Shown: in pieces, positions 32,723 through 42,125 of the stretch | Layout of the letters: every line of letters starts with the position of its first letter | How positions within the stretch are numbered: position 1 is the stretch's first letter | Assembly: GCA_023974075.1 (NCBI GenBank) | Contig: CM043785.1 | Location: 22,881,169 to 22,945,168, forward strand | From: Chaenocephalus aceratus | Lineage: Eukaryota > Chordata > Actinopteri > Perciformes > Channichthyidae | Direction of reading: 5' to 3' | Length of the DNA: 64,000 bases | Program-made: the position numbers and the translations under genes | The notes under the pieces: model-generated | What the model saw: the letters and a program-made list of their open reading frames with translations, nothing else | The model's database searches: none | What the model was told of the DNA's origin: nothing

Positions 32723-32739
32723 AGTGGCAGTGCGACAAG

Positions 32740-32925
32740 GTTATATCTCTCACAGGCTCCGCCCTCTACTGGACTCTACGGGTACTCTCTTACCCCGCAA
32801 GCATTCTCCCACTGAGACTTCTATAGACGTAGCCGGCCCTGGGCGGGCCTACCTGAATGCGCGCGCATCACACCGTATAAAAGGAGGCCTCGCCTCCTGA
32901 CCATCATCCTTTTCTTTTCAGCAGC
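32740..32925 (+). repeat. Left inverted terminal repeat of DIRS-2
   Basis: It begins GTTATATCTCTCACAGGCTC and includes GACTTCTATAGACGTAGCCG and the TATA-like CCGTATAAAAGGAGGC, a plausible promoter for the genomic transcript. The inverted counterpart is 46862-47054. Confidence 0.85.
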
Positions 32926-33077
32926 GGAAGTGATTCCACGAGAGACTGCAGACGTTTGAAAGAAGAAGAAAGAGTTATCATACCTCCAGGGAGTCGCCAC
33001 TGCTAGAGACCCGGGCCTGTCCTTCGTGCCCTGGTTGAAATAGCGGGCGCCGATCCCCACCACCTTGCTTCGAGTGG

Positions 33078-33320
33078 TTGGGGGACCAGGATATGGCTGA
33101 GGCGGTGCCATTCACGTTCGCCATTCCTTCCGGGTCTGGCGTCCATGGAAGTCCACCGCCCAGGGCTGTACTCTCCCTGGATGATGATCGTGGCGGCGGA
33201 TGTGTGGGCTACTCACTTATTGCGAGAGATGCCCCCGCCTCACCAGGTCAGAGCGATTATTGGGCCGCAAGGCCGAATAAGTAGCTTGGTCCACGGGCCT
33301 TGCCCCAGGCCCACCCCAGT
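33078..33320 (+). pseudogene. DIRS-2 gag-region remnant, first part
   Basis: It lies just inside the left terminal repeat, where DIRS elements encode their gag-like ORF1. Two frames are open over about 65 codons (from 33078 and 33145), and neither carries a motif I can name. The region is cut at 33320 by the TTCATGAA element. Assignment is by position only. Confidence 0.3.
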
Positions 33321-33972
33321 GAGATGATAGTGAACTGTTCATGAACTTGTCATGAAAAGTTCATGAAATATCAGTGAACCATATTCATGAACAGCTCATA
33401 AACAACTCATAAACAGCTCATAACAAAGTTGATGAACTGTTCATGAAAGTGACATGCACATTAAATGGCACTAGGGCAGTTCATGAACTACTCATGAAAC
33501 TCCTGTGCTGGAATGGTTCATGAACAATTCATGGAATATGGTTTTAGGCAGGTTCATGAACAATTCATGAAATGGAGTTTTCAGTGAGTGTGTAGGGATA
33601 TTCAGTTTTCAACCAAGAACATTTCAAGAATTGTTCATGAACATATCAAGAACTGTTCATAACAACTTCATGAACCATTCATGAACAGTTCATACCCAGT
33701 CACTGAATATAATTCAATTGCTGGCTATGAACTGTTCATGAACTGTTCATGAACCATTGACTGTGGGTCAATTGGCAACCATAGAAAACAACAATTATGT
33801 CAATCACAATGGAACTTTACTCAAATTAACAAACAAACAAACATACATGTATACAGGTGGAGCACTACAATTAATCCTATCACTATTTGAAGCAGTTCTT
33901 GACACTCAGCTGCACAAAAAATGTTGTTACGGGTCCCAAAAGCTTGGGTACCACAGCAACAATAAATGATTT

Positions 33973-34042
33973 CTGTAGAAAACAGAAAAGTGCAGCAGCA
34001 ATAATTATACACAGGATCCGGTTGATCGTCTGGAATGCTTCT
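33973..34042 (+). repeat. 70-bp direct repeat, left copy
   Basis: It begins CTGTAGAAAACAGAAAAGTG and ends TGCTTCT. The right copy at 35357-35426 differs at only about two positions. The pair brackets 1.3 kb that include a LINE fragment. Confidence 0.85.
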
Positions 34043-34174
34043 TATTCAAAATTCAAAGTACACAGTTACATTCAAATAGCTGAACTTTACAAACATCACA
34101 TTTCTCCATTTAAGTTATCTGTCTGTCACAGTCAATTACTGTATCTCAAGGAGAAATTCAACATAGTCAATATA

Positions 34175-34980
34175 AATTATTACATTACATTGCATTTAGC
34201 TGCTTTTATCCAAAGCGACTTACAATAAGTGCGTTCGACCAACAAAATACAAACTTGAAGAAAACAGAATCATATAAGTACATCAGGTTTCATAGAGCAA
34301 AAACATTTCAAGTGCTACTCAACTGGCTTTAGATAAGCCAGTCCATAAGTGCTTTGTTAATAGTTCTATTGCTCGAAGTGGAGTCGAAAGAGATGAGTTT
34401 TCAGTCTGCGCCGGAAGGTGTGTAAGCTATCTGCTGTCCTGATGTCAATGGGGAGCTCATTCCACCATCTTGGAGCCAGGATAGCAAACCCACGTGTTTC
34501 TGCTGATGGGAACTTGGGTCCCCTTCGCAGCGAGGGTGCAGCGAGCTGTTTGGCTGATGCAGAGCAGAGTGCACGTGCTGGGGTGTACGGTTTAACCATG
34601 TCCTGGATGTAGGAAGGGCCAGATCCATTCGCAGCATGGTACGCAAGTACCATTGTCTTGAAGTGGATTCTAGCAGTTACCGGAAGCCAGTGGAGGGAGC
34701 GGAGGAGCGGCGTGGTGTGGGAACATTTAGGAAGGTTGAAGACAAGACGAGCCGCTGCATTCTGGATGAGCTGCAGAGGTCGGATGGCACATGCAGGTAG
34801 ACCAGCCAGGAGGGAGTTGCAGTAGTTTAGGCGTGAGATGATGAGAGCCTGGACCAGAACCTGCGTCGCTTTCTGGGTCAGCTGGGGACACATCCTCTTG
34901 ATGTTGTAAAGCGTGTATCTGCAGCAGCGGGTTGGTGCAGCTATGTTTGCAGTGAAGGACAGGTTGTTATCTATAAACAC
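34175..34980 (-). mobile_element. 3' part of an L2-type LINE
   Basis: The minus-strand frame 34980 to 34366 (204 codons, uninterrupted) encodes the C-terminal third of ORF2. It contains NLSFTANIAAPTRCCRYTLY, LNYCNSLLAGLP, LIQNAAARLVFNLPK, LRSLHWLPVTARIHFKT and LKTHLFRLHFEQ. A 190-bp UTR follows and ends in AAGTCGCTTTGGATAAAAGC and CAATGTAATGTAATA. The palm and endonuclease domains are missing. It lies inside the TTCATGAA element. Confidence 0.85.
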
Positions 34981-35356
34981 ATAACGCTATCAAATAATAC
35001 TTTCTATCAATATATCTATCTTTACCAAATATAACATATTATGGAGATCACAAAAATACACTGTCAATGTTAATAAACAAAAAACAAGGCAATGTGCCTG
35101 CAAGACTGCACTCAGGTAAACAAAACATATTACCCGTGCTCAGCAGCTAACCTGCCTGCGAGCCTTCGCTCAGGTCACATTTACCCAGGCTGAAGCCCGC
35201 GAAAATGGCATCTATTGTTGCCGACAGTTTAGTATTTTTAAAATACCGTTACTATGTCAAACATGCTCAAAACCTTCTGACACACTCTCCTAAACATCTC
35301 CAACATCATATCTAATTCACACAAGTTAACATCGATCATTTTCATTATGTACTGAC

Positions 35357-35426
35357 CTGTAGAAAACAGAAAAGTGGAGCAGCAATAATTATACACAGGA
35401 TCCGGTTGATCGTCTGGATTGCTTCT
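35357..35426 (+). repeat. 70-bp direct repeat, right copy
   Basis: Near-identical to 33973-34042, including TTATACACAGGATCCGGTTG. It is followed by GAGGAGGGGGCGGAAG, a sequence absent after the left copy. Confidence 0.85.
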
Positions 35427-36077
35427 GAGGAGGGGGCGGAAGTGTCCCCCCTAAAATAACCCAGATGTCACCGCTCACCTGCCAAAGGTTCCACCTTGGC
35501 GCTACTTACTCATACTGCTTCTCAAACAGTATAGATAAACCATAAAATGATATGAATGTCACCAAAATAAATACAGATAATGTTCAGTTTCAAATTCACT
35601 ATTGTTTTGTTTTAAGATTAAAAGTTTAAAAAAAGAAAGAAATGTTCAAATAGTAGATGAATATTCAAGAGGTCTTTAAAAACATCACACTCACTGATCA
35701 TCAAAAGTTCATAAAATGCTCATGAATATTCCAAAATATTCTGAACTTGCCACAATCATCCAAAATTCATGAAATGCTCATAGTCATGAAAAGTTCATGA
35801 AATACTCATGCAAACTTTTTGGGGTTTTAATTATAATGTTGTGATTGGCTGGATCATGAACAGTTCATAAATTGCTCATAAAAGTCTGTCATGAGCAAAA
35901 CAGGAACTTTATAAGAATGAACATGTTCATAACAATTTCATGAACTGCTCTTTAAAATGGTTCATGAGCATTTTAAGAATTTTGGTTCATGAACATGACA
36001 AGTGAACATATAATGAGTTGTTCATGAATGTTTCATGAGTGCTCATGAACAGCTCATAAAGTCATGAACTCCATCTC

Positions 36078-36648
36078 GCAGGGGCGGTTCCCCCAGGGAC
36101 CGGTGCTCGGTGGCTTCACGTGATATAGGGTCGCCCCTACTTCATCACAGGCCGCCACCGCTGCCCGCCATGTGATGTCCCTGGGATATCACGCCGCGTG
36201 GCACTTTCCAAAGAGGATCGTGTTGATCTCCTGGGAGCCCCCGTGTTTACGGAAGGGCTTTTTGCTCACGGGATGAGGATTAGTCGCAGCGTAGCTGCTT
36301 CTTGCCCATTCCCAGAGGAAGAAACACTGTCCTACACTCCCCGCCCCTGCTGTAAACCTCAGTATAGGGAGCCAGCAGGTGGGCGTGTGCACGTGAGTGG
36401 AATAAACCGAGTGCTGTCAAAGCACTGTGTGGGTTCAAGAGACGCTATTGCCGACGTGCTGTTGTCATAAAACACACCTTGCCTAGTATAATGGCTCCGA
36501 TTAATGCATTTCACCGTTGCAATGGGAAATACAGCGTTAATACGTGGGCGCGCGGCCCTCGTGAGAGTGGGCGCGGCCCTCGTGAGAGTGGCCGCGGTAC
36601 GTTCAGGAACCCCCGCAGGAGAACGGTGGTTTACGTTTGTAAACTCTA
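36078..36648 (+). pseudogene. DIRS-2 gag-like C-terminal remnant
   Basis: The frame from 36198 reads LSKEDRVDLLGAPVFTEGLF, which parallels NLPDREKEDVLDMPIVPEGI in the intact gag-like protein of DIRS-1. The rest has no motif. From about 36464 the sequence becomes the GC-rich repeated unit that continues after DIRS-1 at 42245. Split on the left by the TTCATGAA element and on the right by DIRS-1, it cannot be expressed as one protein. Confidence 0.5.
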
Positions 36649-36843
36649 GTTCTCATTCATAACACTCCGTTCGATGTCTCACTATGGGATGCGCCTCATC
36701 GCGGAGCAAACAGAAGCATCAATCTCATTACGCCAATCCTGATTGGCCGGTGATTCTTGACGTCAACGTCAGGGGAAAATCACCCCCTATAAGTAGCCTG
36801 CGCCACGACGCATGCGTCATTCAAACACCTCTTCTCGCTTCAG
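36649..36843 (+). repeat. Left inverted terminal repeat of DIRS-1
   Basis: It begins GTTCTCATTCATAACACTCC and contains GATGTCTCACTATGGGATGC, a GACGTCAACGTCAGGGG stretch and a TATA-like CCCCCTATAAGTAGCC that could drive transcription rightwards. About 130 bp are near-perfect inverted matches to 41928-42075. Confidence 0.9.
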
Positions 36844-37226
36844 AGCACATCTCGAACGGTAGCCGGGCTAGCTTAACAGTCCACAGACTGAACCCAAAGC
36901 TAATTTTCGGTCGACGGGCGTTAGCCGGCTACCTGATTCTCTCACAGAAGAATATTATAGTCAACCTCGCCGTTCTTCCTCTGGAGTAAGGTAAGGTTTT
37001 GACTTCAAGTTAGCAACACACCAGTTGCTAACTTGTGTTTTTTCCCTCACTACCGACACCACGGTAGCAAGGACACTTTTTTCTTCTCTCTTCCACGGAG
37101 GAGAAAAGGATTACAGGAATATTACCATACCAGGTAATATCCTTGAGAGAAAAAGACCCACGCTGTCCTTTTTTTCCCCGGATTAAAGACAGATCGGTAA
37201 ACATTTTTTTCTCGAACGTACCTGTC

Positions 37227-38891
37227 ATGAGCGGACCCTCTCCACGCCTCACGGCGAACGAGATGGATGCCTCTCCCCCTCACACCAGAGGAGTCAGGAT
37301 CTCGGAGGCTCGGCGCTGCGGTTGCGGGTTGAAAGTGTCAGGCACAGACTCACACCAGATCTGTTCGTCCTGCCTCGGGCTGGAACACGCCCAGGAGGCC
37401 ATCGACAACCCCGGCTCGTGCGGACATTGTGCCCGCCTCACCGTGAAGAGCCTCCACCGAAGGTTGGCGCAACAAGTTAAGCTGTCGGGACGGGACCCCC
37501 TCATGTCCACTGATCCGCCGACCAGCAATCAAGACACGGGGACGTCTGCCGCAGAGATGGAGCCCCTCACTGCGGTCTGGGGCTCACCGACAGCGGCACC
37601 CGCAGAACCGGAATCCCGCGCCATATCAGGCCGAGATCCGGTGGCGGCAAGAAACGCGGGAACGGGGCCCCACGCTATACCAAGCTGGGGCTCCCGACTG
37701 GACCTCACCACGGTTTCACCCGCGGAAGATGTCCTGGAGTTAGACTGCATGGAGGACGAAGAGTACACCTCTGAGTTCCTCCTGTCTGACTCGGATGAGC
37801 AGGAAGACGACATCTTCATGTCATCGACTCAGGCTGCAAAGCCGGGAGCGATGGCTGCTCCCCCGGGCGACAGCACACCAGCTTCGCCCTGTCTCAGTAT
37901 GGACCTACAAGCCGTGTGTCAGCGCGCTGCGGCCAAACTAGACATCCCATGGCCCGAAGTGGCCAAGGAGACCTCCAGGTCCCGTTACGAGGGAAAACTT
38001 TTTTCCCAAACAACGAGGGCAAAGAGGCAACTCCTCCCGGTCTTCCCGGAGATGTTGGATGAGGTGTCGGTCTCGTGGAGAGACCGGCCCTTTAGCAACA
38101 AGGCCCCAATCCAGGGTGCCTCCTCCCTTGACTGTGACGGTATGGAGAGGCTCGGCCTGCTCCACATACCACCTATGGAACCGCTGGTGGCAGCCCACCT
38201 CCTACCGAGGATGGGCCAGCCGCCAAGCAGGAACCCCACGCTGCCAGCAAAAACGGACCGATTCCAGTCTACCATGACGGAACGGGCCTACAGAGCCGCA
38301 GCGTTGTCCGCCAGGGCTCTGAACGTTTCCTCGATGCTAACCGCATACCAAGCGGAGCTCTGTGAGGATATGTCGAGCAATCCTGGACCGGCCACTCTGG
38401 ACGAGATAGCCGCGGTCACAGACATTTGTCTCCGTGTCCAACGCTGCGCCGTCCAGGCCACGGGCAAGGTAATGGGGATCATGGTGGTGCAGGAAAGAGC
38501 TAGATGGCTCAACCTCACCAACCTCCCAGACCGGGAAAAGGAAGATGTGCTTGACATGCCCATCGTTCCCGAGGGGATTTTCGGCTCCGCTCTCGCTTCC
38601 ATGCAAAGGAAGTGCGAGTCGAAAAAGAAGGACGACGAGGCTCTCCACCTTTGTCTCCCTCGAAGGGTCAAGCCGCGGCCTTTGCAACGGCGGCCCTTCG
38701 CCCACGCTGCACCGCGCTCTGCTGGGTTCAAAGTACCAGGACAGCAGAGGGCGCAGCCCGCCCCGAGTCCCCAGCCCAGGCAGGAGACGAGGGCGAGTTG
38801 GTCTAGAAAATCTCCGGCTCCGGCTGTAGCCCAGGCACAGCCGACCCAGAATTTCGGCCAGCAGGCGAGGAAGAAGAAGCGAGCGGCCTGA
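37227..38891 (+). CDS. DIRS-1 gag-like ORF1 protein (554 aa)
   Basis: The Met of MSGPSPRLTANEMDAS at 37227 is chosen over the in-frame Met at 37143, because the upstream stretch is leader-like. Near the N-terminus a cysteine/histidine cluster (CGCGLKVSG, HQICSSCLGLEHAQ, CGHCARL) resembles the zinc-binding region of DIRS ORF1 proteins. An acidic stretch (ELDCMEDEEYTSEFLLSDSD) follows. The second half includes MVVQERARWLNLTNL and DMPIVPEGIFG, also typical. The C-terminus is proline- and arginine-rich and ends KKKRAA. The frame is undamaged. The protein presumably packages element RNA; this is inferred from position and family. Confidence 0.8.
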   Translation: MSGPSPRLTANEMDASPPHTRGVRISEARRCGCGLKVSGTDSHQICSSCLGLEHAQEAIDNPGSCGHCARLTVKSLHRRLAQQVKLSGRDPLMSTDPPTSNQDTGTSAAEMEPLTAVWGSPTAAPAEPESRAISGRDPVAARNAGTGPHAIPSWGSRLDLTTVSPAEDVLELDCMEDEEYTSEFLLSDSDEQEDDIFMSSTQAAKPGAMAAPPGDSTPASPCLSMDLQAVCQRAAAKLDIPWPEVAKETSRSRYEGKLFSQTTRAKRQLLPVFPEMLDEVSVSWRDRPFSNKAPIQGASSLDCDGMERLGLLHIPPMEPLVAAHLLPRMGQPPSRNPTLPAKTDRFQSTMTERAYRAAALSARALNVSSMLTAYQAELCEDMSSNPGPATLDEIAAVTDICLRVQRCAVQATGKVMGIMVVQERARWLNLTNLPDREKEDVLDMPIVPEGIFGSALASMQRKCESKKKDDEALHLCLPRRVKPRPLQRRPFAHAAPRSAGFKVPGQQRAQPAPSPQPRQETRASWSRKSPAPAVAQAQPTQNFGQQARKKKRAA

Positions 38892-38912
38892 CAGCCCCTC
38901 CTTCTCCCCTCC

Positions 38913-40661
38913 ATGACGGAGCTGGAAGTTCCTTCCCCGGCTCTAAATGTGTCCCCGCCGCCTCGAGAGATGCCTCAACGCCATCCTCAAGTCCGCACAA
39001 GACACATGTCACATCGTTATTGTCTGAATAAACCATTTTCCGCTGACGCATCCAGGCTCCGGCCAAGGGCGCAGCCTAAAAAAATGAAAAGAAAGACAAT
39101 AAACAGTCCGTTAACCATAAATCCCCTTCTGAGAGCAGCTACGGCCTCTCTCAAAAGGCGGATAATAAACGGATCTGTGAAGGCACCACCGCCACGCGCG
39201 TGCGCAGTGCCGGTTGGGGCTTTAAGGGCACTACCGCCACATGCGTACGCAGTGCCGGCTAGAGCTGAAAAGAACGGCCCGTCAAACCTTCCCCTTTCAA
39301 GAGCAGCTACGGCATCTCTCAAAGGATGGATTATTGACGGGTCCGTGAAGCCACCGCCACACACATGCGCAGTGCCGGCCAGGGCTTTAAGGGCACCACC
39401 GGCACGCGCAGGCGCAGTGCCGACTGGAGCCGTGAGGGCACCACCGGCACACACATGCGCAGTACCGGCTGGAGCTGAAAAGGCACCTCCGTCAAGCACA
39501 TGCGCAGTGCCGGTCGGAGCCATAAGAGTGACATGCCAGCTGGCTCTAAGGAGCATACAGCAGGAGATACTCACGATGTCTGCCTGGGCTTCTCAAAACA
39601 GTTATAATTTATCTGTTTTCACAAACCCAGTGAGAGTCAACCCACATTCTGGAGAGAAGAGTTCTCTCTCTCCCAGAAAGAAGGGTTTTATCTATAAAGC
39701 CCACCGAGCGGAGTCAGATTACGGAGGAAAATGTCCTCGTAAAGCACCCGCTCAACATGGGCCTCATAATAAAACTAAACCCCGAACGCCACGGCTTACG
39801 GAGAGTTTTGGTGATTATGAAATGCGTAGTGGCACTACACCCGACTTTTCCAGTGCGGGACGCGCCTACGGGTGCAGTCCTTTCACGGAAGGTGGTCACC
39901 ACGGACGCAGGTCAGACGGGCTGACAGGGGACTTACGAAGGTCGCCCGGTGAGAGGTCTCTAGAACAGAGACTTCCAGCGGGCACGCGTAAATTACCCGG
40001 AGCTTTTAGCGGTGTTCCCCACCCAAAAATGCTTCCTGCCTTCTCTCAGAGGACTTCATGTCCCCGTGAGGATAGACAACACGCTATCGTGGATGAACCG
40101 CCAGGGGAGTTTGCGTTGTCTCCAGTCACACACACTGGCACACAAACTGATCCCTTGGAGCGGCAGACGTCTCCTCTCTCTGAGAACGACACGAGTACCG
40201 GGTGTTATGCACCTAGGGACAGAATTACTGTCAAAAGGTGCACCAATCTATGCAGACTGGACTCCTCATCCAAGGATCGAGAGTCCGCTGTGGGTGCGTT
40301 GCGGCGGAGCCGCGTTAAATCTGTTCGCAAGGGGAGAAAATGCTCAATGACAGCTGTTCTCTTTAATGCACGATTTAAACGCACCGTTAGGCGGGGACAC
40401 ACTCGTACACGATTGACCTCCGGGTCCTCTGTACACGTTCCCACCCCTGGTTCTGTTCCCCTTTACTCCGGCCAGAGTGAAAGAGCAACGCCACACACGT
40501 ACTCTGATGTTTCCACCCTAGCCCGCAATATACGGGCTGGCGGGATATATCAGCTGTTGTGCGGGCAGCCGTGGCAGCCCCCACCACGCAGGGACAGATT
40601 GTCTCAGGCGGGGAGGGCGATCCTTCACCCACGCCCAGAGCACGGGGCACTATGGGCCTGA
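38913..40661 (+). CDS. 582-codon open frame replacing pol in DIRS-1, function unknown
   Basis: This frame starts MTELEVPSPALNVSPPPREM, 21 bp after the gag stop, and overlaps the start of the recombinase ORF by about 100 bp. It has no reverse-transcriptase motif. Residues about 90-208 are 15-aa repeats of the type APPPHTCAVPARALR, from a 45-bp minisatellite. The remainder is basic, Ser/Pro-rich and without known domains. Over 39889-40521 it overprints the dead RNase H frame. A chance frame made possible by the repeat, or a new protein, are both open; expression is unproven. Confidence 0.35.
   Translation: MTELEVPSPALNVSPPPREMPQRHPQVRTRHMSHRYCLNKPFSADASRLRPRAQPKKMKRKTINSPLTINPLLRAATASLKRRIINGSVKAPPPRACAVPVGALRALPPHAYAVPARAEKNGPSNLPLSRAATASLKGWIIDGSVKPPPHTCAVPARALRAPPARAGAVPTGAVRAPPAHTCAVPAGAEKAPPSSTCAVPVGAIRVTCQLALRSIQQEILTMSAWASQNSYNLSVFTNPVRVNPHSGEKSSLSPRKKGFIYKAHRAESDYGGKCPRKAPAQHGPHNKTKPRTPRLTESFGDYEMRSGTTPDFSSAGRAYGCSPFTEGGHHGRRSDGLTGDLRRSPGERSLEQRLPAGTRKLPGAFSGVPHPKMLPAFSQRTSCPREDRQHAIVDEPPGEFALSPVTHTGTQTDPLERQTSPLSENDTSTGCYAPRDRITVKRCTNLCRLDSSSKDRESAVGALRRSRVKSVRKGRKCSMTAVLFNARFKRTVRRGHTRTRLTSGSSVHVPTPGSVPLYSGQSERATPHTYSDVSTLARNIRAGGIYQLLCGQPWQPPPRRDRLSQAGRAILHPRPEHGALWA
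39125..39540 (+). repeat. 45-bp GC-rich minisatellite in DIRS-1
   Basis: Six units of about 45 bp share CACATGCGCAGTGCCGGCTG and GCACCACCG. A larger duplication, AGAGCAGCTACGGC plus about 40 bp, appears twice (near 39135 and 39301). The period is a multiple of three, so all frames keep their phase. Confidence 0.9.
39889..40521 (+). pseudogene. Decayed RNase H and post-RNase H region of DIRS-1 pol
   Basis: In frame 1 the series KVVTTDAGQTG, NYPELLAVF, HVPVRIDNTLSWMNRQGSLR, RTTRVPGVMHLGTELLSKG, then DLNAPLGGDTLVHD and LYTFPPLVLF follows the order seen in intact DIRS RNase H. In-frame stops occur at 39922, 39961, near 40348 and near 40414. The frame is therefore dead, while frame 3 over the same DNA stays open. 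No reverse-transcriptase motifs are found upstream. Confidence 0.75.
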
Positions 40662-41710
40662 CCCGTGAGTGGTACAATCTGAATACAGTGGGACTCCCTC
40701 AGAAGGTGATAAACACTATTCAGAGTGCGAGAGCTTCCTCCACCAGGTCTCTTTACGACTGTAAGTGGAGGGTGTTTGAGGAGTGGTGCCTTCAAGAAGG
40801 GCACATCTCTTTTCAATGTCCTGTCGGGGTGATTTTATCATTCCTACAGGACTTGATCGATAAACACAGAGCTTTTTCCACGATCAAGGTGTACCTGGCT
40901 GCTATTGCTGCATGCCATGTGGGCTTTGAGGGTAAGATGGCTAGCCAACATCCTTTGGTTTGCCATTTTATGAAGGGAACTCGCAGGCTCCTCCCTGTCT
41001 CCAGGTCGCTGGTGCCCTTATGGGACCTGGCAGTGGTTTTAAATGGGCTCAAAATGACCCCATTTGAACCCCTGGAGGGAGCTGACATGAAACATCTGTC
41101 ACTCAAGACAGTGCTGTTACTGGCCCTGGCATCCGCTAAACGGGTCAGTGATATCCATGCACTGTCTGTACATCCCTCATGCACTCAGTTCGCCCCAGGG
41201 CAAACGAGAGTGTTGTTGAAACCCAACCCTGCCTTTACACCAAAGGTGGTTGGTTCGTGTACCCCGATTGACATTGAGGCATTTCCTCCGCAGCTGGTTT
41301 CCTCCGGGGAGCAGCAGCAGGATTTATTGTGTCCAGTCCGGGCTTTGCACACATATATGGACAGATCAAAAGAGCTTCGTCTTAATGACCAACTCTTCGT
41401 TTCCTGGGCTAAACCTCACAAGGGTAAACCTGTTACTAAGCAACGACTATCCCACTGGATCGTGGAGGCGATTGCTTTGGCCTATACGAGTCAGAATCTG
41501 CAAGCACCTTTGGGTCTGCGGGCTCACTCGACTCGGGGCCTGGCTACATCCTGGGCTTTGTTCAAGGGTGTTTCCATCCAGGATATCTGTGCGGCGGCAA
41601 GCTGGTCTTCGCCACTCACTTTTGTCCGCTTTTACAGACTGGACGTCTCCGCTCCAAGCGTGGCCCGAGCAGTGCTGGGCACCTTGTTGAGTCGGGACTC
41701 CACCTGTTAA
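40559..41710 (+). CDS. DIRS-1 tyrosine recombinase (383 aa), intact
   Basis: The catalytic domain keeps the tyrosine-recombinase set: Arg195 in SAKRVSDIHAL, His323 and Arg326 in RAHSTRG, Trp349 in AAASW and the nucleophile Tyr359 in FVRFYRLDV. Residues about 50-150 (ARASSTRSLYDCKWRVFEEW, STIKVYLAAIAACH) form the DNA-binding core domain. Met32 (TMGLTREWYN) is a likely alternative start; the first 30 residues overlap the preceding ORF. The enzyme would insert the circular DNA copy by recombination at GTT. Nothing in the frame is broken. Confidence 0.9.
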   Translation: MRAAVAAPTTQGQIVSGGEGDPSPTPRARGTMGLTREWYNLNTVGLPQKVINTIQSARASSTRSLYDCKWRVFEEWCLQEGHISFQCPVGVILSFLQDLIDKHRAFSTIKVYLAAIAACHVGFEGKMASQHPLVCHFMKGTRRLLPVSRSLVPLWDLAVVLNGLKMTPFEPLEGADMKHLSLKTVLLLALASAKRVSDIHALSVHPSCTQFAPGQTRVLLKPNPAFTPKVVGSCTPIDIEAFPPQLVSSGEQQQDLLCPVRALHTYMDRSKELRLNDQLFVSWAKPHKGKPVTKQRLSHWIVEAIALAYTSQNLQAPLGLRAHSTRGLATSWALFKGVSIQDICAAASWSSPLTFVRFYRLDVSAPSVARAVLGTLLSRDSTC

Positions 41711-41771
41711 ATTCTGGTTGATCGGTGATCTTCGAGATAAGCTCGTCTGGCAATACGGGAGCTACAATATC

Positions 41772-41868
41772 CCATAGTGAGACATCGAACGGAGTGTTAT
41801 GAATGAGAACTATAGGTTACTTACGTAACCCCAGCATTCAGAGTAACATGAAGTGAGATGTCTCACCA
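41772..41868. repeat. Internal complementary region of DIRS-1
   Basis: CCCATAGTGAGACATCGAAC onwards is the reverse complement of the first ~41 bp of the element. The adjoining TATAGGTTACTTACGTAACC onwards is the reverse complement of the last ~55 bp. Together they mirror the joined ends of a circular form, as required by the DIRS replication model. Confidence 0.9.
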
Positions 41869-41889
41869 GACGGCCCTCCTTGCTATGGT

Positions 41890-42125
41890 GAAGCGAGAAG
41901 AATGGAGAGACCGGCCGTGCTTATTTTGAATGACGCATGCGTCGTGGCGCAGGCTACTTATAGGGGGTGATTTCCCCTGACGTTGACGTCAAGAATCACC
42001 GGCCAATCAGGATTGGCGTAATGAGATTGATGCTTCTGTTTGCTCCGCGATGAGGCGCATCCCATAGTGAGACATCTCACTTCATGTTACTCTGAGAACT
42101 GGGGTTACGTAAGAAACCTATAGTT
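41890..42125 (-). repeat. Right inverted terminal repeat of DIRS-1
   Basis: This is the inverted counterpart of 36649-36843: GAATGACGCATGCGTCGTGG, GCGCATCCCATAGTGAGACA. It ends AAACCTATAGTT. The outermost 40 bp differ from the left repeat, as expected for DIRS ends that are completed from the internal complementary region. Confidence 0.85.

Larger units (their letters stand above)
33321..36077. mobile_element. Unclassified 2.75-kb element with TTCATGAA arrays at both ends
   Basis: The ends GAGATGATAGTGAACTG (left) and, inverted, GAGATGGAGTTCATGAC (right) are similar. The first ~440 bp and last ~390 bp are packed with TTCATGAA, CTCATAAA and CTCATGAA motifs in both orientations. The middle holds an L2-type LINE fragment (34175-34980), two direct copies of a 70-bp sequence (33973-34042 and 35357-35426) and unrecognised AT-rich DNA. 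No transposase is visible. It interrupts DIRS-2 gag sequence, so it is a real insertion; the exact boundaries and target duplication are unclear. Confidence 0.6.
36649..42125 (+). mobile_element. DIRS retrotransposon DIRS-1, structurally complete, 5.5 kb, nested
   Basis: It begins and ends with GTT (36649-36651 and 42123-42125). The rejoined host sequence, CTCTA-GTT-CTGGAG, fits recombinase-mediated insertion without duplication. Inverted terminal repeats (36649-36843 and about 41890-42125) and an internal complementary region (41772-41868) are present. It encodes an intact gag-like protein and an intact tyrosine recombinase, but lacks a reverse transcriptase and has a decayed RNase H. It probably depended on proteins from related copies. 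Confidence 0.9.

Noticed and set aside
37280..38914. Several minus-strand ORFs across the DIRS-1 gag gene, including one of 208 codons
   Set aside because: Shadows of the GC-rich gag coding strand without domain content.
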